64,000 nt of DNA from Apostichopus japonicus (GCF_037975245.1 NC_092562.1:26858054-26922053); one strand, 5' to 3'; shown: positions 1 to 12,947, counted from the first letter of the stretch. The notes: a model not told the origin generated them from the sequence alone. Program-made: numbers and translations.

Positions 1-160
1 AGCATATAATAATGTCAGATAAAACACCACTTAAAAAGTTGTAAAGAGAAATTACTAAGTGAACTCTGTGCTTGCAAAGGTGTATTGCAATTTTGTTAAT
101 ATTGTCTGCGGTGTGTTTCTTTACATCATTATATTAAATTTAAATTCCTTGTTTTCATAG

Positions 161-309
161 GGAAATGAACAAAGGAAAGTCAGAAACTGGCACTACCGAA
201 CCTGGCCAGACATGGATGTACCACAGCAGGCCACTCCATTGATTGGGTTTGCTAAGAAAGTGAAACTACAACAGTCTGCTTCAACTGGTCCCCTAGTGGT
301 TCACTGCAG
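161..309 (+). CDS. Gene 1 exon: D1 WPD-loop exon
   Basis: 149 bases, phase 0 in and 2 out. It follows a TTTTCATAG acceptor and ends at CACTGCAG|GTGATT. It encodes [19 protein letters not shown] and ends with GPLVVHC, so the catalytic Cys is the last full codon. Gene 2 has an exon of identical size and phase at 32020-32168. Confidence 0.93.
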
Positions 310-3300
310 GTGATTATTTCTCATTGGAATCGTCTGCATTCAACTCTAATTCACTGCTTATATATAAATCACAGATCAAATACAACAGTGAATAACTTTC
401 TCTGGGTACCAATTCCAACTTCAGAAATAGAACATCAAAATTGATTTCCAGTATCCAATCGTATAGCTACATCCAAATTTTTTCAAATTCATGCAAGATT
501 TTTTGAGCTCAAATTCATTCAAAAGGTTGGTTTCATAGCAAACTTTTACTTAGGGAAGCATATTCAGCAATAACACAAAGAAGAGATCCGGTATAGTATT
601 TCAAGTGTTATAGTGTGAGAGAATAGTAGTTCGTTGAATTATTTGCTCAATATAACCAAAATGTCTTTGTTGTAAAGCATTCTGCTTGAATATGAACATT
701 TAACATTCTCAGTAAAGAATGAACAATTATGCAGTTTACATGATCTATAAAAATACAGACAAAAAGCTGTGGAATAGGTTCCCCTTCCCATCCACACCCT
801 TCAGTGACAGAAAAGACAAAATCTTTTGTCATATGTATAGTTTTTCACATGTGAGTGCTACTTTGTAACGAGTGGAGGGAAACTTATCAATTTAAGACAT
901 CGTCTTCATCATATAACTGCTACCACTGAATTTTCTCCTTCTTTTATAAGCTCCTTTTCCTATTTTACTATTTGTGGGAGAGACCATGAGATAAAACTCA
1001 TGATCTGGACCCACTGTACTTGTGGAGTTTGATCATAAATATTTAGAAGATGTATACCATTTTAGTAATTTGGGAGAGAGGGGGATTCTATTCTAGGTGA
1101 AAAAAATTGATGCTGTTACTTTCGTATCTGTGCATCAGCATGGCGGTTTTTGGCAGGGTAGGTGATATCCAAATTCATTTTTTATATTATTATTTTAGTG
1201 CTGGTGTGGGGAGGACAGGTACATTCATTGCTCTGAGTACTCTGATGGACACCATCCACAACAAGGACAGAATTGATATCTACGGATTTGTGGAGAAAAT
1301 GAGAGAAAACAGAATTATGATGGTTCAAACTGCTGTGAGTTCTATATTCATTTCAATTCAGTCTTGTGGTTAGTTAAGTTGACATTCTGTGTTGTTGCGT
1401 TGAATAGTCACTGGTTCTGATTATTCCGATAAACTCTGATAATGATTGGTTCAATTTATACTGAGGACATATTTCTAACTCAGCATTCCTCGTTTTGATT
1501 GGATGAGTTTTCTGCGTTTGTATCTCACAAGCTTATTGATTTATGAAAAAGGTTATGTATCGAGAAAAACACACATGTAATTTTCAGATCCTTTGTTAAT
1601 TGAATTTTTTATTATCAAATAAATAATTTCCAGTATTTGTGACAATAATAGCCTCACATTTCTTAACAAACTACTATAAATCAGTAAACTGTGATCTCAT
1701 AAATACTACTAGTTAAATGTGTATCTAAACATATACTCCCTTCATTATTATTTTGCAAACAGTTGCAGTTTAAGTTTTTGCACACCTGTCTGCTGGAAGT
1801 TTACTTGACCGGTGAGACAGAGATAACACTAGGGAACATATCTTCCTTTGATGCGGATGAAAAATTACAACAGCTGGACAAGGAATTCAAGGTTAGTTAA
1901 AAAAGTATAGATATAAGAAAATCAGTTGTAAAAATAAGAAAAAAATGTTCTGAAGCAAAACATCAGTCAACATGACTAAAAAATCACAGAATTTACTCGA
2001 ACTGAGAAAGTGTGAGCATTTTTTTTTCAAAAGTGTTATCAGCATAGTTCAGAAAGGAAGTCTAACGTTATATTTCTTACAGAGACAAATGGTTAATCTA
2101 AAAACTAAAAGGATGATAAAATAAACTAGTAAAAAGAAATTGTCATAATTTACCTGCACTAAACTATTTACACAAGTTCCTATGTTTGTGAGCAAATTAT
2201 AAGGTGTGTGCTAAAAGATGTTATGCCAATTTGCTACACTTCTGAAAATCTATGCATGGACTTCATTTGAAGGTAATTATGACAAATGATAAAACTAAAA
2301 AATAGTTTCTTTATTTCTACAGCTTTTGTCTAAGTTGGATAAAATGTCAAAGACAGCTCACAAAGCCACAAAGGAACAGGCACAGAAATGCCGATTCCCG
2401 ACAATGATTCCAGGTAAGAAACCAATTTAAATATTTGAACTGTAGAAATTAAATGTGCTGATTGTGATTTCTCTTCTTTTATATTTCTTTCATTCTTGTG
2501 CGGCAGTGAGGGTATTTATATATATATATATATATATGTAATTGTATATATATATATAATATATATACAATCGTTATGAGTTGGAAAATCACAGTTTTAT
2601 GTTGCTCAGTTGTACTCACTTACCTCAAATTTCTTTCCTTAATGTTTTATTTGCTTTATAGTGCAAAAAAGATCGCCAATCCTTCAATGCATGAGCAAGT
2701 TTGGTTCCAACAATTTCATCAATGCATGTTTTGCATCAGTAAGTTTGAACATATCTACTTGTTGATTATGTTACAATCATCTTCTACTCAGCATTTACTA
2801 AGACTTGAGTCCATTAGACAGTATTTTCTAATATCTTATTTATACATTTCTAACAATATTGACTTCTTTTTCCTAAAGGCACATGCTAATTTTTCTTATG
2901 CGGAAGAAATGTTTATCTTACATCTTTATTTCTTGTTACCCTCCCCTCATTTTTTATTTGATTTCTTGCAGTCATTTGTCATGAAAGATGCCTTCATTGC
3001 CACTCAGTCACCATTGCCAAACACAACTGAAGATTTCTGGAGACTAGTCTATGACTGGAAATGTCCTTTGATTGCAATGCTCAACCAACTTGATCCAAAA
3101 GATGAGGTAAGAACAACTCTTGTACACCAAAATCAGTAGTGTGTACACCAAATCAGTTATGTGTTGCATTTTTGTGTACGGTTATCAATCCCGCAGAAAA
3201 TGTAAGTATGGAATAAGAAGGGTCAAGGCTATAGCAGGGGCGTATCCAGGATTTTCTAACCCGGGGGGCGCGAATGACTATCTAAGAGGAGCGCCACCAT

Positions 3301-6300
3301 CGGTTGGCGCGCAGCATACAAGAAATATTCTGGTTTTGATACCCACCAGATCACTGGAAATGGCACTTCTCGGGCTTGAAAATGACCAACTAGATGTTCA
3401 CTTTTGCCTGAGTAAACCAAGTATTTTCCCAATATTTTATTTTCCATCCATAACCTTTTTGAAGATTGTCACCAGTCACACATTATGTTCTACCTCATCG
3501 CATCTCCTGTGGATCATTACTTTTGTAGTTGATTCTACGTCGCGGCCCACAATACCCGTCAGCTCCACTTTTCAAGGTTTTAAGTCCATTATTCGTTCAG
3601 AATTTGAATATTCACACTTCTCGTGAAATAAATTCACTTCAAAACATACCCATAACGTTTTGCAAAATTTCATCTATGGACAGCCAATACAGAAAAACCA
3701 CCTTCAACCCCTAACAGACCGGTCAAAATTGCACGAGAAAGAGGGAAGAATGTTTAGGAATGTTGGTCAGGGAAATTTCGAAAATTCAGACACAGTTAAT
3801 TTATTGGTGCATGGGCGCAGATCAATCTTGGATAATGGTGGGGACGCATGTCTGTTTTCTGATACTATCTAAGCGGAGCGCACCATGGGTTCGGGTGTAG
3901 CGTACAAGAAATTTTTGGCAAATATACCTACCAGATCACCGGAAATAACCCCTCCCAGACCCAATGATGCTCCCAAACCTCCTTAAGTTTTTTAGATCTC
4001 ATGGCTTAGAAATTTAGTTTGGGGAAATGCATGGGCATCTGCAGAACAAAATCAGGGGACAAATAATCCAAGTAGACTTTTGTATACGATAGGTCTGGTT
4101 TCGTAACTCATCAGGAAGCGATTAGAGGGGTGGGCGTAGGGTTGTGAGGCACGCGTTTTCATGCAGGTGTGAACAATCTCAAGAAGTGATGTGTGCGCCC
4201 CCCCCCCCCCCGCCGGCAATGATACACCTGTGGATCCACCACATGATATTCACGTACAGGAAAAGTGCTCAATTCTCAAATCGCATGCGGAAATTTTTAT
4301 TTTTATTTTTAGATTCATTGTATGAGTTACGGTACTATAGGGGTAGGGTAACAATTAGCATTCAGTTCGCGTTGTATAACATTTTATCTCTGGATGACAG
4401 TGTTGCATCGAAGGACATATGTCTGGTGCAGTTCGCATATAGATCCTGGGCTAATACCGAAATGCGTCATGTTCCCCAACGACTCGGTCGAGTTCAAGAC
4501 CAGCCACAGTTGGTTTCATAGCACAATTTTACAATTGTTTAAAGCGTCCATACACACACACGCGTCATGATATACTATATATAGTATATATATATATACA
4601 GTATATATATACATTAGTGAGAGAGGAAAATTGGAAACGTAAAAAATGGAGTTGTCGGTGTAAGGGGTAGGCTGAGGCGCACCTCGATCCTCGATCGGTC
4701 ACTGGCTACGCTGTGTATATATTAGGGAGCAGCGCTGTAATTATGTCACTGTTCCTCTTTCTCTTCCCGGTGTCTTGGCGTTTTTCTTCTGTTCCCTCCT
4801 TTTTCTCTTTCTTTTTTCTCTTTTCCCTTTCTTCCTCTCCTTCCTCCTCCCTCTTTTTCCTTTTTTCTTCTCTCTCTTTTTCTCTCCTCTTTTTCTTACC
4901 CGGGGGGCGCACGCCCCCAACCCCCCCTGGATACGCGCCTGTATAGAGTGTGACAGCTTTAGCTGATGATATTAACAATATGGTTTAGCATGGCTAATCT
5001 TGATGTCTTTCATATTAATATCAGGCAAAACATCATCATAATTTTGTGAATTAAAGAATCTTTTGGAAACTCATTTTGGGGGTTTTCACAGCTGTCAATT
5101 TTGTTCTACAAAACTGGTCATTTTAACAGGAGGCCCTGAACAGAATTGGTGTGATTTAAGAAAATTTACTAGACCAACACCGAACTCAATAACTTTCTAG
5201 CACACCTCACCAGACATTTCTTTTTTCTCAGATTAAAGCCAGTTAGTGTAAGATAATATTGATGATGAGGGAGTACCTAGGCTTACTACAATTTATGGTT
5301 ATTCATAGCGAAAAAGTTTACCTACAAATCTTTAGATGGCTTAAACATCCAATGTCTACACATCGTAAGAGTCTGTTCTTCATTGAGAGATCCCAGATAA
5401 ATTATTGGTCTGACCAGGGAGCAACCATATAAACATTGGTGTCTATCATGTTACTGATTCCTTCATTCTCACTTTGTTTCAAGTTAGAGAGCTAAGTACT
5501 CCTATCCTGTGAGATATTGACAACCAAGGTTTGGTACATCATTCATTGGTCGACGACTTCTGAAATTCTTGTAGATTTGTACTAATTGTAGTATTTTCTC
5601 TTCGTTAGCACGGACAGACTAATATTTGAGAGACACAATGGTACTGTGTATCCACTCAATGTCTTATTTGTTTCTATTGCCTTTAGTTATTTGTTTAAGA
5701 CAGATATATTGTTGCAGTCATGGGCAACTACTGTTTTTTTTTATTCTTAACCACAAACATTACTTTGCTTTCATAATTGCTAGACATTGGAACTGTTTTT
5801 AAGGTGAGTGATTTTATACAATCTGCAACCCTCCTTGCAAATTTACACACTAAATTCAAATATTTTATCAGTCCTTATCTCTAACTTAGTTTCTTTTGGT
5901 GGTGTTAAGCATCTGCTGTACTAGTTATGGTGGTGGTATATTCTGTCGTGTTATTTCTATATGGTTTGGTCCAAGATTTTAACTAATCGTGACCCATCTT
6001 ACATCCTTTTAACAAACGGAAATAGTCAGTAAAGAAGATATATAAAAAAGAAGATGGTAAAAAAAAGTGACAGCAAAAGTACACAAAAAGGAAATGCATG
6101 AACCCACTGTGCAATTTAACAATAGAAACAGTCATCCCCAACCCCCTCTCCCACACATGTACACTCTGCAAGAAGCACAGCAAAATGTCAAGCATGTGAC
6201 GTACCCTCACATAAAATTGTTAGCCCATGAAAAGGGAAAAAAAAATCTACTTTGTTTTGGGGAGGAAATTGAAATAAAAAAACTATATGTGCAACAAACA

Positions 6301-9300
6301 TTTAAATATCAATGTCAAAGGAGGTTGATTACTCCACTTGCTTTAAAGATGCTACCACTTGGCACACGAGCCCTCACAATCTTAATTGTTTTGATACATA
6401 GAACCCAGGCTGTATCACATCCTGTGCATGGAATTGGACTCCTTACTTTCTCTTTCTAGCTAAACCTAAAGCCCTGGTGCTACCATATGCATTGATTGCT
6501 ATGTTAATGGTTGGTATTTCTAATTCATTAAAATAAAATTAAAAAAATGCATTTTCCTGCTGTATTTGTATCTGGGTTAAAACAATGTTTGTGGCAAGGA
6601 AGTCAAGGAAACACTATCAATGGTGAGATGGGCTGTGACAATATGCCATAATTGCAAGTTATTTCAACCTTTCCAGGCATTTTTATAATTCTTTATTTTT
6701 TCCCATGCACTATATACCATCATTCACATTTTACACTTGTCTTCTCTCCTCATTCACATTGATGCACTGTCTGCTGTGTGTGAAGTACAATATAGACTAT
6801 CTGTGGATCAATAATTTTGTTAATGTTATCCAGGTCAGCCCAGTTCCTTTCAAACCTTTGTTCATTACCTGCATGCATGCATCCTAAGTAGGCTGGATGT
6901 GTCCGGACCAAATAAGTGATTTTTTTAATTATGCATGAAACTGGAAATAATGTGATAAGTAGCATGGTCATCTTTGTTGTAATTAATTTCTGGAACTGAT
7001 TGAAAACCATGCTTAAAAGCACTCCTTTGGGACAGGTAGCCTTAAAGAATCCATTTTAAGTTGGAGAGATACCATATCAACTCCTTTCGCCCATTCCTGT
7101 GCAGCAATGATCGAGCTGAAGCGAGAGAAACAGTTTCTGATGGGTTCATCATAGAGAACCAATGTTAACTAACATCTTGAGTTTCCTATGGCTTCATCAT
7201 AGAGGCCCAACTTCAACTTGCTGTTTCAACACTCATGATTTCTTTGTTCTCGTAGCTTGAAACCAAAAAAATGTATGAAATAGAATTTTGTTTCTAATGA
7301 TCTAACTTTTCTCGCATTCAAAGACTGATTACGACTGCCACAGGACTTTGGAGTTAAAAGAGAAAGACTCGTCTTATCCATTTAAATAGACTTCCCTATG
7401 CAATTTGCACAATGCAATGTGAGCTGGTTTCATCAAAAATAAACACAGAGATCAAGAGCAGAAGGGCAGTAGGCAATGAATAGTCACTGGAATTGATGTC
7501 AGACTCATATGCTCCACACCAAGACTTTTGCAGCATTTGATCTTCAGATATGCGAAAACCAAAAAGTAGTCGAACGTTTTGAGTGTGATTGCGATTACGC
7601 TTAGAAATACAGAGTCGTGCACTAAGACTACTTTATATCAATCTGTAATTTCCCTAAACAAATGGACCGATTGTTATGTGTGGAAATGAGTAATTGGCTT
7701 ACTGCGAGTGGAAGCTCTTGGCTCCTTTACAGTAGGATCAGCATACATTTGTATGAGATCAGTTTACTATTTGCATCAGATCAGTTACCATTTTTATATC
7801 TTTATCAGCATGTAAGATCAGCCAGCACTTGTATAGGATCAGTTTTACCATTTGCATGAGACCAGTAACATTACCATTGTATATCTTTATCAACTTGTAA
7901 GATCAGCAAGCACTTGTATAAGATCAGTTTTACCATTTGCATCAGATCAGTTGCCACGTGTTAATCTTTACCAGTTTATAACATCAGCCAGGACTTGTAT
8001 AAGATCAGTTTTACCATTTGCATAAGATCAGTTACAGTACCATTTGTATAGCTTAGTCAGCTTGTAAGATCAGCCAGCACTTGTATAAGATCAGGTTTAT
8101 TTTATTTGCATCATATCAGTTTATCATCTGTTCATCTTTATCAGTTTATAAGATCAGCTAACACTTGTTTATGATCAGATTAATTTTATAGCATCTGACC
8201 AGTTACCATTTGTATATCTTTATCAGTTTGTAAGATCAGCTAGCACCTGTATAGGATCAGGTTTATTTTATTTGCATCATATCAGTTTATCATCTGTTCA
8301 TCTTTATCAGTTTATAAGATCAGCTAACACTTGTTTATGATCAGATTAATTTTATAGCATCTGACCAGTTACCATTTGTATATCTTTATCAGTTTGTAAG
8401 ATCAGCTAGCACCTGTATAGGATCAGGTTTATTTTATTTGCATCATATCAGTTTATCATCTGTTCATCTTTATCAGTTGATAAGATCAGCTAACACTTGT
8501 ATAAGATCAAGTTAATTTTATAGCATCTGATCAGTTACCATGTATATCTTTATCAGTTTGTAATATCAGCCAGCACTTGTATATGATCAGGTTTGTTTTA
8601 TTTGAATCATATCAGTGTTCATCTTTATCAGTTTATAAGATCAGCTAACACTTGTATAAGATCAGGTTAATTTTAATGCATCTGATCAGTTACCATATGT
8701 ATATCTTAATCAGTTTGTAAGAACAGCTAGCACTTGTAAAAGATCATGTTCATTTATATGCATCTTATTAGTTTCACCATTTGCATAAGATCAGTTACAG
8801 TACCATTTCTATAGCTTTATAAGCCTATAAGATCAGCCAGCACTTGTATAGAAAATCGGGTTTACTTTTTGCATGAGATCAGTTACCATATGTATATCTT
8901 TATCAGTTTGTAAGATCAGCCAGCACTTATATAAGATCTGGTTTATTTTATTTGCACAAAATCAGTTTATCTTTATCAGTTTATAAGATCAGCTAGCACT
9001 TGTATAAGAACAGGTTTATTTTATTTGCATCTGATCAGTTACCATTTATTTACCTTATCAGTTTATAAGATAGGCAAGCACTTCTATAATATCAGGTTTC
9101 TTTTACATCTGATCAGCTACCATTTTTAATTGCATCTGGAAGTTACCATTTGTATAATTTTATCAGTTTGTAAGAAAAGCCAGCAATTGTATAAGATGAA
9201 GTTTATTTTATTTGCGTCAGATCAGTTACAGTACCATTTGTATATCGTTATCAGCTTGTACGATCAGCCAGCACTTATGAAGGACCAGTTTTACTATTTG

Positions 9301-11550
9301 TATCTGATAAGTTTCCATCTATTTATCTAATTAAAACTATTAGAGATATTGTAGTAACAAGAGTGAATTGCATCAAAACTTTGTAAAAGTTTCCGCTTCC
9401 ATCTTTCGTTAAATTACTTTCGGTGTTTTTTTTATGTCCTGCTTAGTCGTGCTGCCAGTATTGGCCAGACAGTGGATCAGCCGAGTATGGTTACCTGATG
9501 GTAGAGCTAAAAGATGAGCAAGATATGGGATTCTATGAGTACCGTGTGTTTGAGTTGACACACTCATATGACAAGGTAAGCACATTCATAGAAGGCCAGT
9601 GCAGATGTATAATAAAATAACCAACAGTGTATACTTTATTCCTGGTTGTAGATGCATGTAGGGTTTGGGATATCACCATTTGATATGCAAATGATAGTAC
9701 AGTAGCTGGCTAGAGCGCTGAAATATGAGGGTGAGCTCCACTTCAGTATATAAAGTATAAGCCGGTTACCAGATACATTAAGAGCATCGAGTCCTCAATT
9801 AGTCGCTTTTAGGCAAATATCGGACGTCAAATATTTCAATCCAGCCTATGATAAAGAACCAGACAATAGTGTTCCACTAACTGGCATTTGTGCACCTTTA
9901 TTAAAGGCGTTATATACTTCAGCACCACATTTGCATCATCCTGTTGTATAGCTCTCTGTTCGTGGTAACAAGCTGTTTCTGTCTAGCACTTTGAGCCAAC
10001 CAATGTTGTTATTCTCTGACCCTAATTGTAGAAAATTGAGAGCTCAATTAAAAGGACAGAAGTTTCCAATATTACTGAAGATACCAGTTAGACGATAAGT
10101 TAATGTTGCTTCATGTATCACCAAAGCAATTTACAGGATACTGTCTGACAAAATGTGTGTGTATGTATGTATGTATGTATTTTAGATCCTCGTGCAAGCA
10201 GGAACTCGCGAAGAAGCCTCTTTGGCTTATCAAAGCCGCAAGTTGACCCAAGTCAGTCTCTTACATTCATATTTAACGTCCATGATTGTGAATTGTCAAT
10301 TGTAAACAACTCTGTAACTGGTCGACATACATTAATCTTGAAGTGACTATAGAGCTCGGACTCAAACTCGGACTCGACAGTGATTTCACTGTTTGTCATG
10401 TCTTCCATTTTTGCAGTGTGACAGGCTTAAACTGAAAAAAAAGTCAATACTACAAACTGTGTGTTTGAGATGAATCCCTCATCATTTCTACCCCAAAGTA
10501 CTGTAGTGAAGGTGCTAACTTAATGCTAATTATTATGTATTTGTCAACCTGTTCACAACTTATTGTATCATAATCTCATTACTCCTATTACGATGTATCT
10601 TTGTGCAGAAAAACTTCACAATTCACCACCTGATGCTGAAGGCCTGGAATGAAGGTAGTGATGTTTTACAGCTAATGAAACAGATTGAAATACTTGAAGA
10701 AAAGTACAACCTGGAAGGACCAAAGGTAGTGCATTGCAGGTACGTAGAACCATGGCTGGCTGCTTTTTCATCAGTATTGGCTCTATGGTCGTATAACGAG
10801 CTGGCTTAATGACTGTAACAACTCCCTAAGAAATAACCTTGTTTCACTTACAAAATTTAAGATGTCCCTGCCATCAAAGTTGTTTTGGGGAGCTTGTCAT
10901 GACCTTGGAAAGGCCATAGTGCCATTCATATTTGATGATGTGTGTTCATTGTTACGTTGAATGTTAACCTTGAGGATACAGTTTACTAAGTTGTATTTGT
11001 TACTGCATAGTGGCTCATCAGTGTCAAGAACATGGTAGTAAAGTGGCAAGCAGCACTACTATCAAAGAGAAAAAGAATTTTAACAACAGCTGCTTCAGGG
11101 AAAAGGTAACTTCAAAATTTCAAATGATAATGGTTAAGTGAGAACTTCTAAGAGAGCAGATAACATTCTCTTACATCTCTCAAGGATCAGTCAGTTGTTT
11201 ACTAGATAGATCGAGAGGGACAATCTCTTCATACGTCTTCCATAACTGGCGGATGTGGAAACTTGTAATTTAGTCTCTTGTAGTTAAATGCCAGCAAATG
11301 TTGGTGGCTGGGTAGAATTATAGTAGGCACCCAATGACCTCTTTGAATGCCAGTTGAGCAAAGGATAACAGTTTAATACATTAGAAACAGGTCCTCATCC
11401 ATATGTGTATATCAGTCTGTCCTTCAATACAAGCAGGTATCTGCCAAATTACATCTTGTAAATGACCTATTATACCAATGCACAACCGGAATGAATTCAA
11501 AAGCAACAAAATTGCAGATACTTGATATGAAATGTGAAAATGCTATATGC

Positions 11551-11582
<32 letters not shown>

Positions 11583-12656
11583 TGTATATTTATATATAAA
11601 CATATCTATATAAAGCCATATCAAACTAGATGTCATATGAAGTTCTATATAGGTAAATAGTGTCCCGTAGCACTGAAAGTCATTTCTAATAAAGACAGTT
11701 GAGATAAAATCAGCTGAATGAGAAGTTTTCTCTGGTGCAGCTTGATAAATTGATCCAAGTTAGCCCTGTCAAATATATTTCAGTCTTCCACATAGTACAC
11801 TTGAGCCTCTAGAACAACTCCAATGCCTATCCCTACTCCACTTGCATTTAAAAGACATCATCGACATTGTAAGTGCTGAATTGTAGAGGTAGTGACAGAT
11901 CCCTTCTGTGTTTGTGGTGAAAACTCTTTGCTCTCTTTGTTTATGGTGAGGTGGGGGTGGGGGGATTGAGCTCATGGTTGGCAACTTAAAGGTGTGTGGA
12001 AAGAACCATTAAATTATTAGTTTTCAATCAAGATCAATCCCGCCATGAGGTTACCAGTTATGGAGGAATGAAGATGTTTCTTTAGAGGACTGAACATATT
12101 TCATGAGCACCTCCCATTACTCTCAAAGTGATGAGAGACTGCAATGGAGTTTGTGTATCTTTACCATACGTTATGCTTGTATAGCAAGATGAAACAACAG
12201 AAAAATATGGTTTATTTCAGACCATAAGATTTACGTAAATAAAACACATTTATAGCAATGTATTTCATCACTACAGAATTATGTATACATATTACTGAGC
12301 TTTATTCAAAACATTCCTAGGCTGTATCACCACTTTCAAGACAGTTTTCAGCATGGTAGGTGAACTCATTAAATATTATATAAATTCAGTAAACTTGTGA
12401 TTGAGTTGTTTTATTTGACACTTCTGCAGAAATGGTGTCGGTCATACTGGAGTCCTTCTTGCAGTCAAGTCTGAAATGGAGCGAATCACGGTTGAAAACA
12501 AGCTGAATGTTTTCAACAGTGTCAGAATGCTGAGAAGCAGTAACCACAGTCTCGTTCTTACAAAGGTAACCCAGCACTCATACAAGTTAATTTAATGTCA
12601 ATTTCTTTACCATGTTCTTTTTGCTGATCAAATTGTGACCCCACTGTTCATCTGAC

Positions 12657-12720
<64 letters not shown>

Positions 12721-12947
12721 TATCTATATATATACCAGCATTGTTTGGAATATTCAATATTGTATAGGTGTTGATATTTTCAGCTTTTGCTAGTCTCCAC
12801 CCTTATCCCCCACCCTATACATCAGTCAGCCATGTTTCTCCATGAGTAGTTTACATTGTTTCTTTCGTTCATCAGGAGGACTATATCTTGTGTCATCAGT
12901 TGCTAAAAATGGCTAATCCAGCAGAACCTGAATATGCCAATATCTAA
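161..12947 (+). CDS. Receptor-type protein tyrosine phosphatase, 3' part: D1 (from the WPD loop) plus D2
   Basis: Ten exons join without frame errors: 161-309, 1199-1334, 1763-1891, 2323-2413, 2662-2738, 2972-3106, 9447-9575, 10609-10739, 12430-12565 and 12876-12947, giving 394 codons plus TAA. All junctions are GT-AG and phases agree. D1 reads TWPDMDVP (WPD loop), then VVHC joined to SAGVGRTG (P-loop), then VQTALQF (Q-loop), so D1 should be a working phosphotyrosine hydrolase. A linker with KCRFPTMIP leads into D2 ([29 protein letters not shown]). D2 has KAWNEG where a WPD loop is expected and [10 protein letters not shown] as its signature, so the P-loop Arg is His. The protein ends EPEYANI. 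The ectodomain, membrane segment and N-terminal half of D1 must lie upstream of the window. This is the two-domain RPTP architecture; subfamily is not assignable from this part. Confidence 0.92.
1199..1334 (+). CDS. Gene 1 exon: D1 phosphate-binding loop
   Basis: 136 bases, phase 2 in and 0 out. Its first base completes the Ser codon, giving [20 protein letters not shown], and it ends with MMVQTA. Cys-x5-Arg is intact. Acceptor TATTTTAG, donor GCT|GTGAGT. Confidence 0.95.
1763..3106 (+). CDS. Gene 1 exons 3-6: end of D1, linker and start of D2
   Basis: Exons 1763-1891 ([15 protein letters not shown], end of D1 including the Q-loop Gln), 2323-2413 (linker ending CRFPTMIP), 2662-2738 (ending [10 protein letters not shown], the D2 counterpart of the NYINA motif) and 2972-3106 ([18 protein letters not shown]). 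Sizes 129, 91, 77 and 135 match gene 2 exactly. A TA-rich microsatellite lies at about 2517-2570 in one intron. Confidence 0.92.
3235..4941. mobile_element. Non-autonomous DNA transposon with terminal inverted repeats, copy 1
   Basis: The left end CAGGGGCGTATCCAGG (3235-3250) is matched in inverted orientation by the right end, CCTGGATACGCGCCTG (4926-4941). Both ends are flanked by TATAG (3230-3234 and 4942-4946), a likely 5-bp target duplication. Inside are two diverged copies of a CTATCTAAG...GCGCCACCATCGGTTGGCG block (near 3280 and 3865), a C tract (about 4199-4213) and a long CT-rich tract (about 4750-4900). No transposase frame is visible. Inserted in intron 6 of gene 1. A related copy lies at 32721-34500. 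Confidence 0.8.
4947..7724. other. Intron 6 of gene 1, unique-looking part
   Basis: No exon with credible splice sites or protein similarity was found on either strand. AT-rich intronic sequence; short open frames here have no recognisable motifs. Confidence 0.5.
7725..9330. repeat. Minisatellite of about 83-bp units with 166-bp higher-order period
   Basis: Monomers contain GTAAGATCAGC(C/T)AGCACTTGTATAAGATCAG followed by ACCATTTGTATATCTTTATCAG. TTTGCATCATATCAG recurs at 8105, 8271 and 8437, a spacing of exactly 166, so two alternating monomer types form a dimer. Outer monomers are more diverged. It lies just before the exon at 9447. Confidence 0.88.
9447..9575 (+). CDS. Gene 1 exon 7: D2 central strand
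   Basis: 129 bases, phase 0/0. It encodes [20 protein letters not shown] and ends LTHSYDK. The YWP motif matches the usual C-x-x-YWP segment of phosphatase domains. It lies after a 6.3-kb intron loaded with repeats. Confidence 0.93.
10609..10739 (+). CDS. Gene 1 exon 8: D2 with lost WPD loop
   Basis: 131 bases, phase 0 in and 2 out. It encodes [18 protein letters not shown], ending GPKVVHC. The general-acid Asp of the WPD loop is absent (W-N-E instead), as in many inactive D2 domains. Confidence 0.92.
12430..12565 (+). CDS. Gene 1 exon 9: degenerate D2 signature
   Basis: 136 bases, phase 2 in and 0 out. Joined to the previous exon it gives [20 protein letters not shown], so the invariant Arg of Cys-x5-Arg is His. 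It ends [13 protein letters not shown] regulatory, non-catalytic D2 is inferred. Confidence 0.93.
12659..12734. repeat. (TA)n microsatellite
   Basis: About 60 bases of nearly uninterrupted TA in the last intron of gene 1. Confidence 0.95.
12876..12947 (+). CDS. Gene 1 terminal exon: C-terminal tail with YANI
   Basis: 72 bases from the CATCAG acceptor to TAA. It encodes [20 protein letters not shown] then ANI-stop. Tyr-Ala-Asn-Ile fits the pY-x-N-x ligand of Grb2-type SH2 domains. The same tail ends genes 2 and 3. Confidence 0.92.
   Translation, partial: EDYILCHQLLKMANPAEPEYANI

Noticed and set aside
4085-4130. Minus-strand CTGATGAGTTACGAAAC resembling a hammerhead core
   Set aside because: Stem II would be one base pair and no proper stem I or stem III with a cleavage triplet is present.
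4706-4978. Glu/Arg/Lys-rich frame resembling a charged coiled coil
   Set aside because: It is the antisense of the CT-rich tract inside the transposon at 3235-4941.
6067-6459. 130-residue open frame
   Set aside because: No protein motif, no splice-site support, and AT-rich intronic composition; length is compatible with chance.
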